From positions 7,643,501 through 7,707,500 of the forward strand of contig NC_092572.1 of assembly GCF_037975245.1 (NCBI RefSeq): a stretch of DNA of 64,000 bases, in the 5' to 3' direction. The stretch comes from Apostichopus japonicus. Lineage: Eukaryota > Echinodermata > Holothuroidea > Aspidochirotida > Stichopodidae. This document shows, in pieces, positions 36,208 to 49,570 of this stretch; position 1 is the stretch's first letter; each line of letters opens with the position of its first letter. Under the pieces are notes generated by a model. That model ran no database searches, had not been told where the DNA came from, and saw only the letters and a program-made list of their open reading frames with translations. The translations under genes were made by a program, and so were the position numbers.

Positions 36208-39200
36208 ATGTCGAAGCATAGTTTGAGTTTAACGATGAAAGGTAATGATTATTTTTTAAGGAAACGTCTTTCTCTTGTTTTAGTCAACTTGCTGCTCGAT
36301 ATTATTATTTGTTTTGTTTTTGTTTTTTTCTTTCTAGTATCGGTGGTGCTTCGGCTGCTCTCAGTAACGGTCACTTGCATGGGTGGCAATTCCAATGCTG
36401 ACGGACACGCGACTACAACAGTGACAGTTAAGCCGAACGAAAACGTTTGCTTGAAATGCCCAATAAGACTCATTCCTGGTACGAGAGGGATTTATTGGGA
36501 GCACGGAGGGAGGGTGTTATTTAGAGACTACGCACGGCTTACAGTCGATTTGCACCTTCATGTGTATAATAATACCTGCAGTAAATCATATGAAACACTG
36601 GAGTTGGTAAACGCTTCGAAATCCGTTAATTATGCAGAATTTACGTGTTGGAATAGAAGTGTTCTGGCTGCAACATTTGAAATAGACGTAAAAGGTAGGT
36701 AAATATGCTGATATACCTTGATTATTGAGACCATCGTTACGCGTTACTGTCAAACTAGAGCTGCACTAATAATATGATATTGCTGTTCTAAGAAGGATTC
36801 ATAGGTCATGAGTTTGGAATGACCCTGTTTCTAAATCACAAATGCAGATTAAATATATAAGGCAACATTAAACTGTAGTTGATATTATTTCAAGTTAGTA
36901 TCGTCGTGCCTTGTGTTCTTTATTAACTGTGTACGCAACATTTGGTATTACGATCTATATTATCAATAACAATTACTGAAAGTACTAAATCATTATTATT
37001 AATAGTATCAATGATAAATATATTTAAATACATCTAGTAGTTCTTGCCCTATCAATCCCACCATACGCGTCGTGAATTATATGCTTATTTGTTTAAGAAC
37101 AATCTGAAAGTTGAATGTTGTTATGTAAATTTAACAACTTCCGATTAGCAATACGCATATTTTTTAATGTTAAATATTTTTCATTCTTGAACAAGGAATA
37201 CCATCCGTGAAGATCTTGAATGATAACCGGATGATTTCTAAATTATTAAACGTTCAACCAGGATCAAATGAAACTTTGCAATGTGATGTCAATGCAGCTA
37301 TCGCACCTTTCAATGTTACATGGGCTATCAATGGCACGGTCAACAGAACTAATACGGAAGAGGATGATACTCATTTGACATCAAATTTAAGTCTTCACCT
37401 GATCGACAGTCCACTGTTAATTACATGTCAGGTGTCAGGACAATGGATTAGGAAAGTGTTTGCAAACATATCGATTATTCCCGATAATGTGGACAAACAT
37501 ACAACAGGTATTTCTCTTTTTTTTTAATTTGGTATTAATTCTGTGTTATAATTAGTATTAACGTAATGATACACACCTGCAACGCTTTTTTAAGGAGAAT
37601 TTTAGAAAAATTATGATATCAATGGTTACTAAATTAGTTTAAGTTTTGAAGAAAAAGGAAACAATCTTGTAAAATGGATTTTTATCGAATAAGATTTAAG
37701 TAAGCGTAAAGCATCGAAAGAAAAATATGTTCAAGAGTTTCGCCATAAACCTGTTATAGAATCGAAAAGTATAGGCGTTGATCAATATTTAGGTTACAGG
37801 TTCGTAGGAATAGATGCAATTACTTGAACAGGAGATGGTGCATACCTGTGTCAAATTTGCTGAAAGTTTAGATTTTCTGCTAGTACATGCACTCAATTAA
37901 GGTACACAGGAAAATTTGAGAAACGTATATTTCTTGTGTTGCAGTTACAAAATCTATGTAGGCATTTAAAGAACTATAATTTATGCGTGAAGTGTCAACA
38001 ACACATATATCAATAAATTCTTAAAGTCAAACAATTTTCTTGCAATCCAACCAACTATTGTTTGGAAGGTTGTTGTATTTACAACAACAAGCATTTAAAG
38101 AAAAAACGTGCCTTACGTTAATTACACCAGTTCCACTTTATCTAATTGTCCCTATGTTTGTTTTGAGATTACAGTTGTGCATACGTTTGAAATGTATCTA
38201 ACAAAGCACCTTTACTCTATTGCAGACGAAAAGGATAATGCTTTCTTTGCATTGTACATTACAGTACTCGTCCTTTTCCTAGCGTCTATTTTTACAAGTG
38301 TCGGTCTTTATCGCAGAATGCAAAGTAAGTGCCTCAAGAACGATTATGAGCAAGATAATCGTAGACATAGTTAACTATTCTTTTTATATAAAAAAATTGG
38401 AAGTACCTTGTTTTTATCTCACTTGATAGATATTTATTGAACATGAACACACAGGAATGGAAAAATGCAACGAGTCAGCACCAGCGACGACTGTTTAAGA
38501 ACCTACCATCAGAAAATGCTCTTTTTTTGCATTTTTAGAAAGTGTCAGGAAATAAATCGATGGTTTCATACTGAAATAGCCATGATTAGTATAGTTACCT
38601 TTCCATCTGTCATGTATTGCAAACTCTATATAGTCCTGCAGTTGAATAATGTGTGAACGATTCCTCGTCCAAGGGTTGTTTCATCTAACACTGTTCCTAA
38701 CGCAATAAGTCCTGTATCTTATTCAAGTAACTGAAGCCTAAAATTAATTTATCGGCATAAGCTATATTAACCTAAGAATGACCACCGCAGGCAAAACCTC
38801 TTCCTTTCAAATATATTAACGTGTGAAGCAAATACTAAACAACTTTTCTCTTCCTAACAGGGCACATCAGGAACTCCATTAACATTAAGTAACTAATTTA
38901 GTATAACGCAAATTGAGTCCTCATTTTTGTTTTAATCGACAATGTAACTATAGGAGTTACTTCTTTTCTCCCTTCTTTTCTTTTCGAAATCCACAAGGAC
39001 TCCATTCTATAGTAAACCAAGATAATAATGTTTAAGTTATATAATTGAAACTATGGGATTGCCCTTGGAATGAATCAATTGAGTTCGAGTGTCTCATTGG
39101 TTCATACTCTGTAGTAATCTGTAGACTCCGTTTAATGATGACTTGTATTGATTCCGTGCTAGTACTTGTATTCAAGTATAGCTGCCTTGACTCGTACTTG

Positions 39201-42200
39201 TCCTGATGGATTTTATCCAGAAATCGTATGCACATTGGAATATAACATATAGATACTAGTTCTGAAATAAACACTCGTCGTACTCGTCTTTAGAGCCTTC
39301 TCTTACTACACTTGTGAAAGTGAACTTGGTACATTATTACCTCATAAGTACCAGTCAATCGAAAAGTGAACAAAATACCAGAGAGAAAAACTGGAACTTC
39401 CGATTACCTTAGATGCTCTTAGTCGAGATCCAAAACAACACAGCTTAGGGCTCGATGTTTCTCGTATTAAATAGAGTTATTGTTACTACTGGCTATACAT
39501 TATAAGTAAAATAATCATGGTGTTGTTGTCCTAACATCATGCTATCAGCAACACTGTGTTCCTTATGCACACTTCAAATAAGTCACAATTTGATTCCGTG
39601 TTTACACCTGATTTTAATCTAAGAAGGCCTCCATCAAAACAAACCAACTCTGTAAATGCTGACACCGCTCAGGGTATGACCGACATTCCTGTGTATGATG
39701 ACGTTAGCGATCATGACGAAAATCCAAACAAAGATTCACCAACAGACAACGGTAGTGGTATTATTAACACTATATGAAGTATTAACTTACCTATTGTAAA
39801 AACTCTTGATGAATGAATTAATGTGTTTTATTACTCACATCATTACCAGTAACCTTCAAGCCACAATGACATCATACATATACGGTTGTATTTCTTGCTC
39901 CATCAAATGACATGTTTAAAAATTGTGTTAAAATTATTGTTTAGCAAAATGACGTCGGGTCTCGTTCATTGATGATATGTTTCTTACAAGATACAAAAAA
40001 AACAATTGATATTGTTTTAAAGTTTATGCAACAAGAGATTAACACCAAACAATTTAGTATGCACCTACAGTCGGCTTCGCTATTGAATTAATCACTCACT
40101 CCAAGCATGTCTATTTTAATATACTTAACAAGTATAATAAAATACATGTTTACCTTTCTTTTTAGTGAACGCGCAAGATGGATACCAAACTACACTATCA
40201 ATTTGCTTGAAAACTAGTAGAATGTTTGAATACTGGAGTGCTACGTACACCAAAGGGGAAAGCAAAGATGTAAAATGTTTTGGAAACATTGTCAGGTAAG
40301 ATAACATTCCTTCAGTTTCGACTCATCTAAAGTTGAGCTGTATCGACACAGGAAAAAAAAAAGGTATACCAATGTTCTGCACAACAAAAACATCATCGCC
40401 TCATTAAATATACCTGTGACCCTAAAGTAAAGATAATATTCCAGTGCCTAACTTGCTCCTAAGCTAGCAACCAGCCATCGAATAAATGTTCTAATGATTT
40501 CACTTTCTGAAGGATCAGCTACAATGAACGATGCGAGATCATTCCAGGAGCTTGCAATTGCATTGAACTCTCTCCAGCCATATTCCAGTATTGTTAAGTT
40601 ACTTTGCATCTCTGTCGACGAACGTAAGTGTCTCTCAAACTCATTCTCTATTCACCTACCAAAAGGTTTTTCATTGTTTCATGTAGATGGGGGAGGGGGG
40701 GGGGAGGGTAAGCGTATTTTGTTAAGGCCATTAAAAGATCTATGTGAAGTATGTGTGTGTAACCAGAGCATAACCTGGTTAATGTTTTGTATAGTTATCA
40801 TTTTCTCTCACTTTCCTACTTTTGTTTTTATTCATTTGATCACTTTCTTTCATTTTCTTACTTTTGTTTCTATTCATTTGACAATGAATAACATTTACTT
40901 GATAGATTTAGGAGTTCCCTTAATTTTCACTTTTATTGCTAACTACTACATGGCAACAATTAGTGGTCGGGTGGCCCTTTTCGACCTGTGTTTTTCTTAA
41001 ACTAAGTAATTGTTTTGTGTGGTCCCATTTTCTAGGAATATATGAATGGCTCCAAGAGTCTATCCCTTTTCAGAACTGTGGGTAAAATAGACAGTTTTAT
41101 AACCTTTTTTGGTTAGATAGGAATGTTTTGGTGATAGATGATTATTTTAAATGTACCTAAAAACACCATAAGTGAAGTAGTGTGTCTGGTAAATTATGTA
41201 TTAAGTATTAATTGACAGCTGGTTGGTCACTGGACTTCAGATACCAGGAAGTGGAGGGCAAGCTGGTCTAGAGTAAGAGGGGAAAGTTGAGACAAAGGCT
41301 AAATCATGAATATCCAATGAACCAACCTTTGTGTTTGATTGGTTTAAGGTGGTCATGTGTGAGTTGCCTTGTACTATTATTATGGGATGTATTCTTACTA
41401 TTATGGGATGTATTCTTATTATCATGGGATGTATTCTTATTATTATGGGATGGAAATGAATAGGGTATGATGGTAGGGGGAAATTTAAGAAAAGAAACTG
41501 TCACCGAGTTAGTAATAGTTAGAGGAGAAGAGGGGAAGGATTAAGTTTGAAATGTTTGGGCCTAGATCATAATTATTTTCGTAGACTATAAATCCCCATT
41601 TTAATTCTACGTCCTTCTTTGGATCGGGAAGTGAACCCCTGCGATGACGCAACCCGAGTGATGAACAGCCCCTTCTAGAGACCCAAACTGAGAGGCACCA
41701 AGAGGTTATTTCCCCGAGTCGCGAGCTATCCAGAGAACCACTCTACTCCAGAAACGTCCCTAACTAAGTGAACCGCCCTAGAATTTTCCCAAGTAGACAA
41801 TTTTGTTTGCAAATTGTATTCAGTCGACCCGCACCGCGATTGTGTTATTATTTCGTTGGGACTGATAAGTATTCTTTTTCCATTAAGTTCAGTGGAGTCG
41901 TTATAACAAGTGAGAGCTCCGAGGTATGTAAGTAACACCCATTTATATAATTTCACTTTAAGTTTAAGTAACCCCATTGATATTAATACAACGTCCATGT
42001 GCATAGTAAACACACCACTTTATCTTTATTGTTAGTCTTTGTGAGAGCATTCCGCATTATTAAGTTGTCCCCACGATCTCAGAGTAAACCGGCCCTACCC
42101 TCATGAGAAGTTGCCACTTGTAATCTTCCCAAACCTAAAAATGTATTTACGCCTGGTCGGCTACATGTGCCTTAAATGAATAACTTAGTTGGCAACTCAT

Positions 42201-45200
42201 AAAACTCGGATAAAGGGACAAAATACATTCTTGATAAAGAAATGCATTAAACGAAAGGGAAGAAAGTCAACCGACGCCTGACCCCACCCCACCCCCCCCC
42301 CCCCCACACACACACACATGAGCACCAACCAATTGTTTGATTTCTTTGTTGATATTTTGCAGTACCTTATTCAATCTTTTACGAGCAGTTGGATGGTGGA
42401 TCTTTAAGGGATTTCATGATGACACATTACCAAGGTGCAAGGGAGCCACATGCAGCGTCAGCGGGCACTGGTAATCAAGACTTCTTACAAGGAAATATGA
42501 AAACGGAGCTGCAAGAACTGATATATTTTGCATCAAATATAAATAAAGGATTGTGTTTTCTTTCGGAGCAAAAGGTACACCAACTGAACATTTTCCGTCT
42601 TTGTGTATTGTTAACAAGTGCTGAACGTTTCAGGTACCATCATCTTATAAGTACTTAAACGTATGCACTCCACTCCACGTACTATATTGGATCATTTGAG
42701 TGTCTACGTTTCTTAGTCTTTCACTTTTGCAGTCAATGTATTACTGCTTGAAGTGCACATCTTATGATATGTAATACTAAAAGGGTAAATATTATGTTAT
42801 ACTAACATATCAACACATAAATTGACGTGGTATAACCTCAATTGTCCCGTGCTTTGGTATAGGGAAGTTTTAGCAAATGTTCACAACACTTTATGAAAGC
42901 TTTATTTGATCATCTTAAGTACTTAAACGTGTAGACATCCACTCCATGCACTTACGTATATTGGACCATTTGAGTGTCTACGTGTTCTTAAAGTTTCACT
43001 TTTCTTGTCAAATTATTACTTCTTGAAGTGCACATCTGTTTCAATGCGATACGAACTTCACACAATTCCTCTGTATCAAATATCGTTAAAATTTTCTTTA
43101 TATTGACGTATATGTAATTAATGTCCTTAGCTGTAACTAAGACACAATTAGGTCCTCTAATGATACCTTAGTTGATGATCATTCTTTTGCTATTCAGTTG
43201 CCTAACTAAATATTTTTCTTTATCGCTTTTCATCCTGCCTAAGTTCTGTCACCCAGCCTTGTGACTAAAGAAAGTTCTTCTCTCTAGTATTGGACAGTGC
43301 AAGCTCTATGATATCTGTCCTTTGACCGCAGCTATGAGAAAGGTTGAAGAACTCATGAAAAATGTAACCTAATTCTTAACATGTATGAGGGGCATATGAC
43401 GAAATGTTGGGAGTTTAGTAGCTGCACCGAGTTCGATGAAATGTAGTAGCTTTCATGTTGTACTAAAGATATGATGTAAACATATGCGAAGTCAGAGAAA
43501 TGGCCACTGTAAGTGCAAACGATTCCGTCGTTAATTTTTTTTCAATAAATGATCTCGTCAACCTAAATAACTAATTTTGGCATTTCTAGCAAATCCATGA
43601 TCCTGTGAGTACCTTCTATTTTAACTGCTTAAGATATATAACTTTGCAGTTTTCCACTTCAACAGGAACGTCCACCCATTGCATGGATGCCTCCCGAGAC
43701 AATTTTCATGCAGGAATATTATCAAGCTAGCGATGTATGGGGATATGCAGTACTATTATGGGAGTTATTTTCTTTTGGTAAGAACAATAGTCTACGTATT
43801 ACTGTTTCTGATATAGCAATAAATGGGGTGGTTCGGATAATCGATTCCTAAGCATTCTCTCCGTTGTTCCGTTGTTCATATGTAAAAAAAATGTTTGTTT
43901 TCAATTTCGTATGTAAGTTATCTGAAATCATTGCTTGTTAATATTAACTTGTGTTGGGGAGGCCTGCAAGATAAGTTAGATAACCATTACTGTTATGTTA
44001 GGCTTTACAGTATTTACAATTCTTATAAGAGCAGGTAATGCGATAACCACTACCTTGTTGACAGATACACGCACTCGTATTAGGACAAAGGTCGATGGCA
44101 ACTGATAACATTAAAAGTATATATTCTCATGTAGAAGATCACATGTGTTAAAGCATAAAACCTACTTTATATTGTCATTCTCAGAATTGAAAGTGAGAAA
44201 GAGAAATGGAAACCAATTAATATATATAATGTCTAACTTGATTTGTTTATCTTTAGGTGAAATCCCACTTGCAAGAGTTAGTGACTCTGAGATCGAAAAG
44301 CAAATCAGAGGAGGATTCGTCTTACAACCTCTTTGTTGTCCTGGAGCTGTGTAAGACATCTACAATTTTAAATTTGAACATTTTCTAAAGTTAATAACGT
44401 GTAAAGAAATGTGTCTTTGTCTTCTTTGCACCACCTCTCCCTGCCATTAGTGGAACAAATTGAAACTTCTTGCAATCTTGTACGATCCTCTGACAAGTTA
44501 TCCATGTCAGATCTGTAAGTTGAGTTAAAACTAAAAAACAAACAGTAAAACGGAAAGGGTATTTTATCTGGATATGATTCACACCGATATTTATGAGAAG
44601 CAGTAAGGTTCCCCTCCCTTCCACGTTTCCAACGCCCTCCCCTCTCCTAATTCCCCTCCCCAAAATCACTCCATATCATGATATAATAAATGAATTCACT
44701 GCAGAGTCAGCGACCCAAAAATCTATAAAGTATAAAATTTAAAAAAAAAACACGCACGATGTAAGTATATGATGATGATGATTTCTTGACCTTGGGTTAC
44801 AGACAGTTAGGGCCTTTAAGACTACTAGTCATTAATATTCACGTTCCTGCATAAAACACAACTTTTATAAAATGATGTGAACTGCCACAAGACAGCTTTC
44901 GGGTAAGCACTTGCGAGACCAGCAAATTTTTTCCTCTTTTGAAATTTAATACTAATAATTCTCGACGTATGTTATATTCGAGCGTACAACTCATTGGGAG
45001 CAAATTCGAAACCTTTTCATCAACACAATAAAGAAACTGATGTTCATGAATTTCGAAATTTTATTCCACATTTTCTTCACAGGTATGGTATAATGCTCTC
45101 TTCTTGGAGCAACAGAAAAAGGGAGCGACCTTATTTTAGTACGATAGCAACTAAACTAAAAAATATGGTGAAAAAATTAGAACAGGTAAGAACTGTAGGT

Positions 45201-45831
45201 TATATTGATACAGCCCTTTATATAGGCATAATTAGTTAACAGGTTTTATATATGAACTACTCTGAAGGCTTTTGGCAAGTGTAGTAAGAAATTTAATGTA
45301 CCGGGAACACTAGATGTACCAGTGATAGTTCCAGAAGCAATGTAGAGATCCGTATTGCTTCCTTTGGCTCACCAATGACTATTAATAAGGAAGAAGGTTA
45401 CAATAAGCAACATGTAATACAACTGTGCTATGGAATCAAGTGGCTTACAATACACATTTAACAGGAAAGAACGTCAACCAGAGATGACGTTCATTTTGAA
45501 TGATTTGTGGGGTCAGGTTAACATTTTCCCTGGCCCTTTGTCAATTTGGCTCTGGTTATCGAAGCCTCTGACGACGACAGGAGGATATACATTGTTGGAA
45601 ATTGTGTCTTGTTTTGAAGTAGTAACGTTTGCACATATGCTATATAACATCGTACCTTAAAACTACATGCACTTTGGTTGTTTCCATATACAGACGGAAC
45701 AATCACCGCTACCCGCTGAAACGAACCAATACACAACCGAATCTAACCCAGTGACCGATGTAGAGGAATCTACCCATTCGACGTCATACTTCGTCCTCGA
45801 GTCAAAGTTCCAAACAAATGAATATGTCTAG
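36208..45831 (+). CDS. Ig receptor with tyrosine pseudokinase, copy 3 (one in-frame TGA)
   Basis: Fourteen exons: 36208-36241, 36338-36694 (Ig), 37196-37507 (Ig), 38226-38324 (membrane span), 38861-38888, 39624-39751 (tail with PVYDDV), 40166-40295, 40475-40623 (helix C), 42363-42574 (hinge [13 protein letters not shown]), 43244-43363 (catalytic loop), 43666-43777 ([20 protein letters not shown]), 44257-44350, 45083-45185 ([13 protein letters not shown]) and 45694-45831. Every junction keeps phase and the total is 672 codons. The membrane receptor has a receptor-tyrosine-kinase fold but dead chemistry: the VAVK lysine position is Ile (VLMISL), HRD became HPA and DFG became DIC. C-lobe structural motifs survive. 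The tail has tyrosines NQYTT, SYFVL and NEYV. TGA at 43262-43264 interrupts the catalytic-loop exon where copy 2 has Cys. Either a recent pseudogene, a null allele or a base error. Confidence 0.8.
41378..41453. repeat. 21-bp minisatellite, 3.6 units
   Basis: Unit tattatgggatgtattctta plus one base, near-perfect, in the copy-3 intron between the helix-C and hinge exons. Confidence 0.85.
41590..42320. other. GC-richer intron stretch, possible transposon remnant
   Basis: Intron DNA with higher GC than its surroundings and direct-repeat-like words, ending in a poly-C and (CA)n run at about 42289-42318. It resembles an old LTR or other element fragment, but I see no termini or coding motifs. Confidence 0.25.
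42645..43035. repeat. Intronic tandem duplication, ~255-bp period
   Basis: About 42645-42770 and 42905-43035 share agtacttaaacgt, ttggaccatttgagtgtctacg (one mismatch) and cttgaagtgcacatct. Located between the hinge and catalytic-loop exons of copy 3. Confidence 0.7.
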
Positions 45832-47068
45832 TTTACTAAATCAGATATGATCATAGTACTAATTAAAATGTGACAGTTTGCTACTTCAGAACGCTGCAGC
45901 AAGTAATCGTTCCATAAACTTGACACACTAAGCGCATCACGTTCAAGGCCTGCCAAATAAGAAATAGAAGTTTTCAAATGGCATGTCCTACAATACCACA
46001 TGATACCTGAGGTCTTGTCTTGGCGCTTGCAAATTGACATATCATGAAGGTTTCTATTTTGAACTAGAAGAGGAGCAAGTTTAGGATACTGAACCTCAAC
46101 CTTTCCGTCTGCTTACCCGCAGTAACATCAACATTTATAACTAAAGAACTTCTAAAATGGTTTAGCCAATAGACTAGCGTCTTCAGACCTTATTTTCACA
46201 CCAACTGTAGGCCTACTGTGATTTATGCTCTTTCACATTAATGCAGAAAAGCAATAATGATTACTGATAATATGCCAAAACAAGCATTAATAAGTCATTA
46301 TAGATACCTTTTTTTAGATACATTAGGTCATTTTGACTCCTTTGTTTTAGAGCTGATGTACATTAATCACGTGGTATGGTACCAATATAAGAGTAGGTCC
46401 ATGTAGTGACACAATATGCCTACTCGTTTTAACACTTACGGTGGTGATTACAATGATAACTGCATATATCACATTTCACGCAAGGATGATTAATATGCTA
46501 CGTGTTAAACCCCAAGTATATTGAAATGAAACTATAAATCCTAATTTGTATTAAGTAAATATTTTACTTGGATAACCTGTTCAAAGTACACTAAAGATAT
46601 ACTAACAATGAGATTAACGATGTATGTGTGCTTGTATAACAGCAATTGTGTCGATAGCGTCTACATACTGCTACACCCCATTTTAATCCATGTATGATTA
46701 TATGATCAATGTGAGAGCTAGCAGGGAGACTTTTTCATTTCTTACCTATAGAAAACTATAGGGAAGGAGGGGAATATTGGGGAACTGGCCTAGTTCCAGG
46801 TGTCGGGGTTAGCATGAAGAGTCCGAAGGGGGACAAGGTGAAACAAGTGGCACCTGTGCTTTCGACGCCTTTGGTCATTTTGGACCTTTGAGACACACGC
46901 ACCAGTCATATGACTCCGTCCTTCTCCCCATTTTACCACAAAGGCCTACATATACCTAGTTGCTTTCTCGTATGCCCGGCTCTCCCTTGTAATCACACCA
47001 CAACCATTACACAAGTAACATATATCTTTGTATAGCATAGACATATTAACCCAAAAACTATGATGCTA

Positions 47069-47293
47069 AATAATCCAGGTTTATCGAGTGATGAACCTGG
47101 ATTGTCGCCGATAAAACCTTGACTTTCATTTAATAATCCAGCTGCATATCAAATTAATTTAATAAAACTGCATTTATCAACTGAAAATCTCGAATTTTTG
47201 GTTAATGTTCACATAAGTTCATTCGATAATCCAGGTTTATCAGTCAAAAATCCTGGTTTATCGGCGACAGTCCAGGATTCTCGATCGATTATT
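47069..47293. mobile_element. Foldback/MITE-like element
   Basis: Begins AATAATCCAGGTTTATC and ends with reverse-complementary sequence closing on ATTATT. Both arms contain CTGTCGCCGATAAA or TTGTCGCCGATAAA after CCTGGA. Arms of about 70 bp surround a centre of about 85 bp. The TAATCCAGG/GATAAACC words also recur inside each arm, giving a nested palindromic pattern. No open frame. Confidence 0.55.
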
Positions 47294-49308
47294 GGGCATT
47301 TGGCTTGCCACATGTCCAAATAATCTTTCAATCACACTCCCTCCCTGTCCGTCTAACGGCAATGGCCTAGATATATCACTCACCAGCCTGCTTTAGTAGT
47401 CTATATTCCATTACGGTTAATACACATATATGATCGCACTTGATAATATAATGATTATGTTCCCGTTCCCAGTTTGCGAGTAGTTTTGTAATGTAGAAAG
47501 GCAGAAGCCTGCTAAATGAAACATGACAACATATATAATGGAGAAGCACATACAGGGTTTATATTAATTGATATCATCATCTGTTTTACCCATTAAAACA
47601 TAACTTACCCTTTAGAAAATGGCTACTGTGAATTCACTTGTATTTCAGCATCTCGTGTAATATTTTAACTTATCCAAAATGGCGACGATGGCGTCTTGTG
47701 ACATTGTTGCACAATAGGGGAGTCCCGGATGCGGTCGCCCTTCTTTTATCGGTAAAACAGGATCAAATTTAAGTTTGAATGTATATAACTTGACTTATCG
47801 TGTCGGTCAAGTGCAACATGTTTCGCTGAAATAAAGAATCTGGTACCTATTTAAAGACACTGCAGTCTGCATTTTGGTTAGTTATCTTTTAGGAGAATAT
47901 GTAAATTCTACAATGCATAACGAATACGTGGTTCGTTTTCTTTTCTTTTCTATAACATTTTAGACAAATGTCCATATTTTATATCTTATGTAACGTAGGC
48001 TACGATATTGATTTTATTGTTACTTTTACAAGGAATACTTTACTTATCGCTTTTTTTACTTTCACTTCAAGTATACCCGAATCCTTTTCTTTTCATTTAT
48101 TGTCTACTGTTATATAAATAGTTTATTAATCCCACGTTTAGACGTAACATTTTGGACATTCAAATGTTTCATTGATGTGGTAGGTATAATTCGTTCTGAG
48201 GTCAAAAAAATAAACCACAACAACTTCGTATAGAAACATATCCTGTCAGAATAGAAAGTTGTACGGCTGGGTGTCACTGGTGTGGCAAGTATGGTGACTG
48301 GGAAATGATGAGAATTATGATATATCACCAAAGGTTCAAAGTGAATTCATTGAGCAGATCTTTTGCGGTACGCTTAATAAAAACATTACAATATGGATTA
48401 TTAAACTGATTTGGAAAGTTTTAAGGAATAAATATTTTTAATAATTTGAAAACGTTCTGGTTCGCATTCTCAAGTGTTGAAGAAAATGTGACTGAGTTTC
48501 TAGAAAAAGAAATTTAATGATTACCTTAACTTCATCAATATTTGGATTACATTTGGTTGAAAATGCAGCAAAGTGGTAATCGAACATTCAAAGTTGTGTG
48601 AATATAATACGTAAATTGTGGCACTAGGGCCTGGGGTTTGTGGCTCTCCCCTTCCCCTGATCTTGTAAAAAACTCACCACTGCATACATTAAAAGTGTGC
48701 CCCTCGTTGTTAGTGAAAGGGATTTTTTTTATGAGTCTTAATTATTATATCTTTATATGCAAATCTAGTTTTTCCATATTTTAGCACCATTTCGTACAAT
48801 AAATACAAATATCACATTTACTTCTACGGAGTTAATATTTTCGTATGTTCTTGTTCATAAAGCAAAAATATGATCACGCATTAATCCGCGAATGCTTCAA
48901 TACGCCTACATAACAGATATTCAGAATAAAGAACCCTTTAAGGGTTCCACAGCTTTTCCCATATAACTGCCATCAACAATACCCAAGACTTCCAACAGAG
49001 CCAGTACACCGGATCTGTCAACCTCCCGAAATGGCAGCTGTCGGTCTCCACTATCAGTCACCCCCCCCCACCCCCACACACACATACTCTACGTACCGAA
49101 TAGAGATATGGAATTAGAAACGACAAAGAAACATATATTTTTCTATTCTTTTCAATAACATTAACATGTAATGACAGAATATACATCCATACATATAAAG
49201 GAATGTTAATTACACACATAACTTTAATCAACTAAAGCAAAATTTCCTTTCCCTCCAAATTAGCACTTTCCCAGTATCCACAGTCATCTATTCAAATGAT
49301 ACAAACAC

Positions 49309-49570
49309 TGGCGTAGCTAGGTTGTTGTGAATGCCTAGGACCAGGGTGGTGGGGGGGGGCGGTGATACCAAACACCGGAAAGAAATAACCGCTCATATGT
49401 TGCACCTCAAACGGGTTCCACGTTCTCTTCAGCGCCACATCCTGGAGTCTAGTGGTATCAGAAATCAAACACCCAAGCCCCGACAATGGTTGGGCTTGGG
49501 TGAATGTGGACTTTTCTTTGAGCCCTATTTTTATTGCTGCTATGGGATATCATTGCTCTTTGCTACGCCA
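49309..49570. mobile_element. Short repeat with 9-bp inverted ends
   Basis: Starts TGGCGTAGC and ends GCTACGCCA, about 260 bp and GC-richer than the flanks. Could be a miniature transposon, but only 9 bp of terminal symmetry supports it. Confidence 0.3.

Noticed and set aside
43262-43264. TGA read as selenocysteine
   Set aside because: It aligns with Cys in copy 2, which is suggestive, but pseudokinase receptors are not known selenoproteins and no SECIS-like hairpin was recognised in the 3' region.
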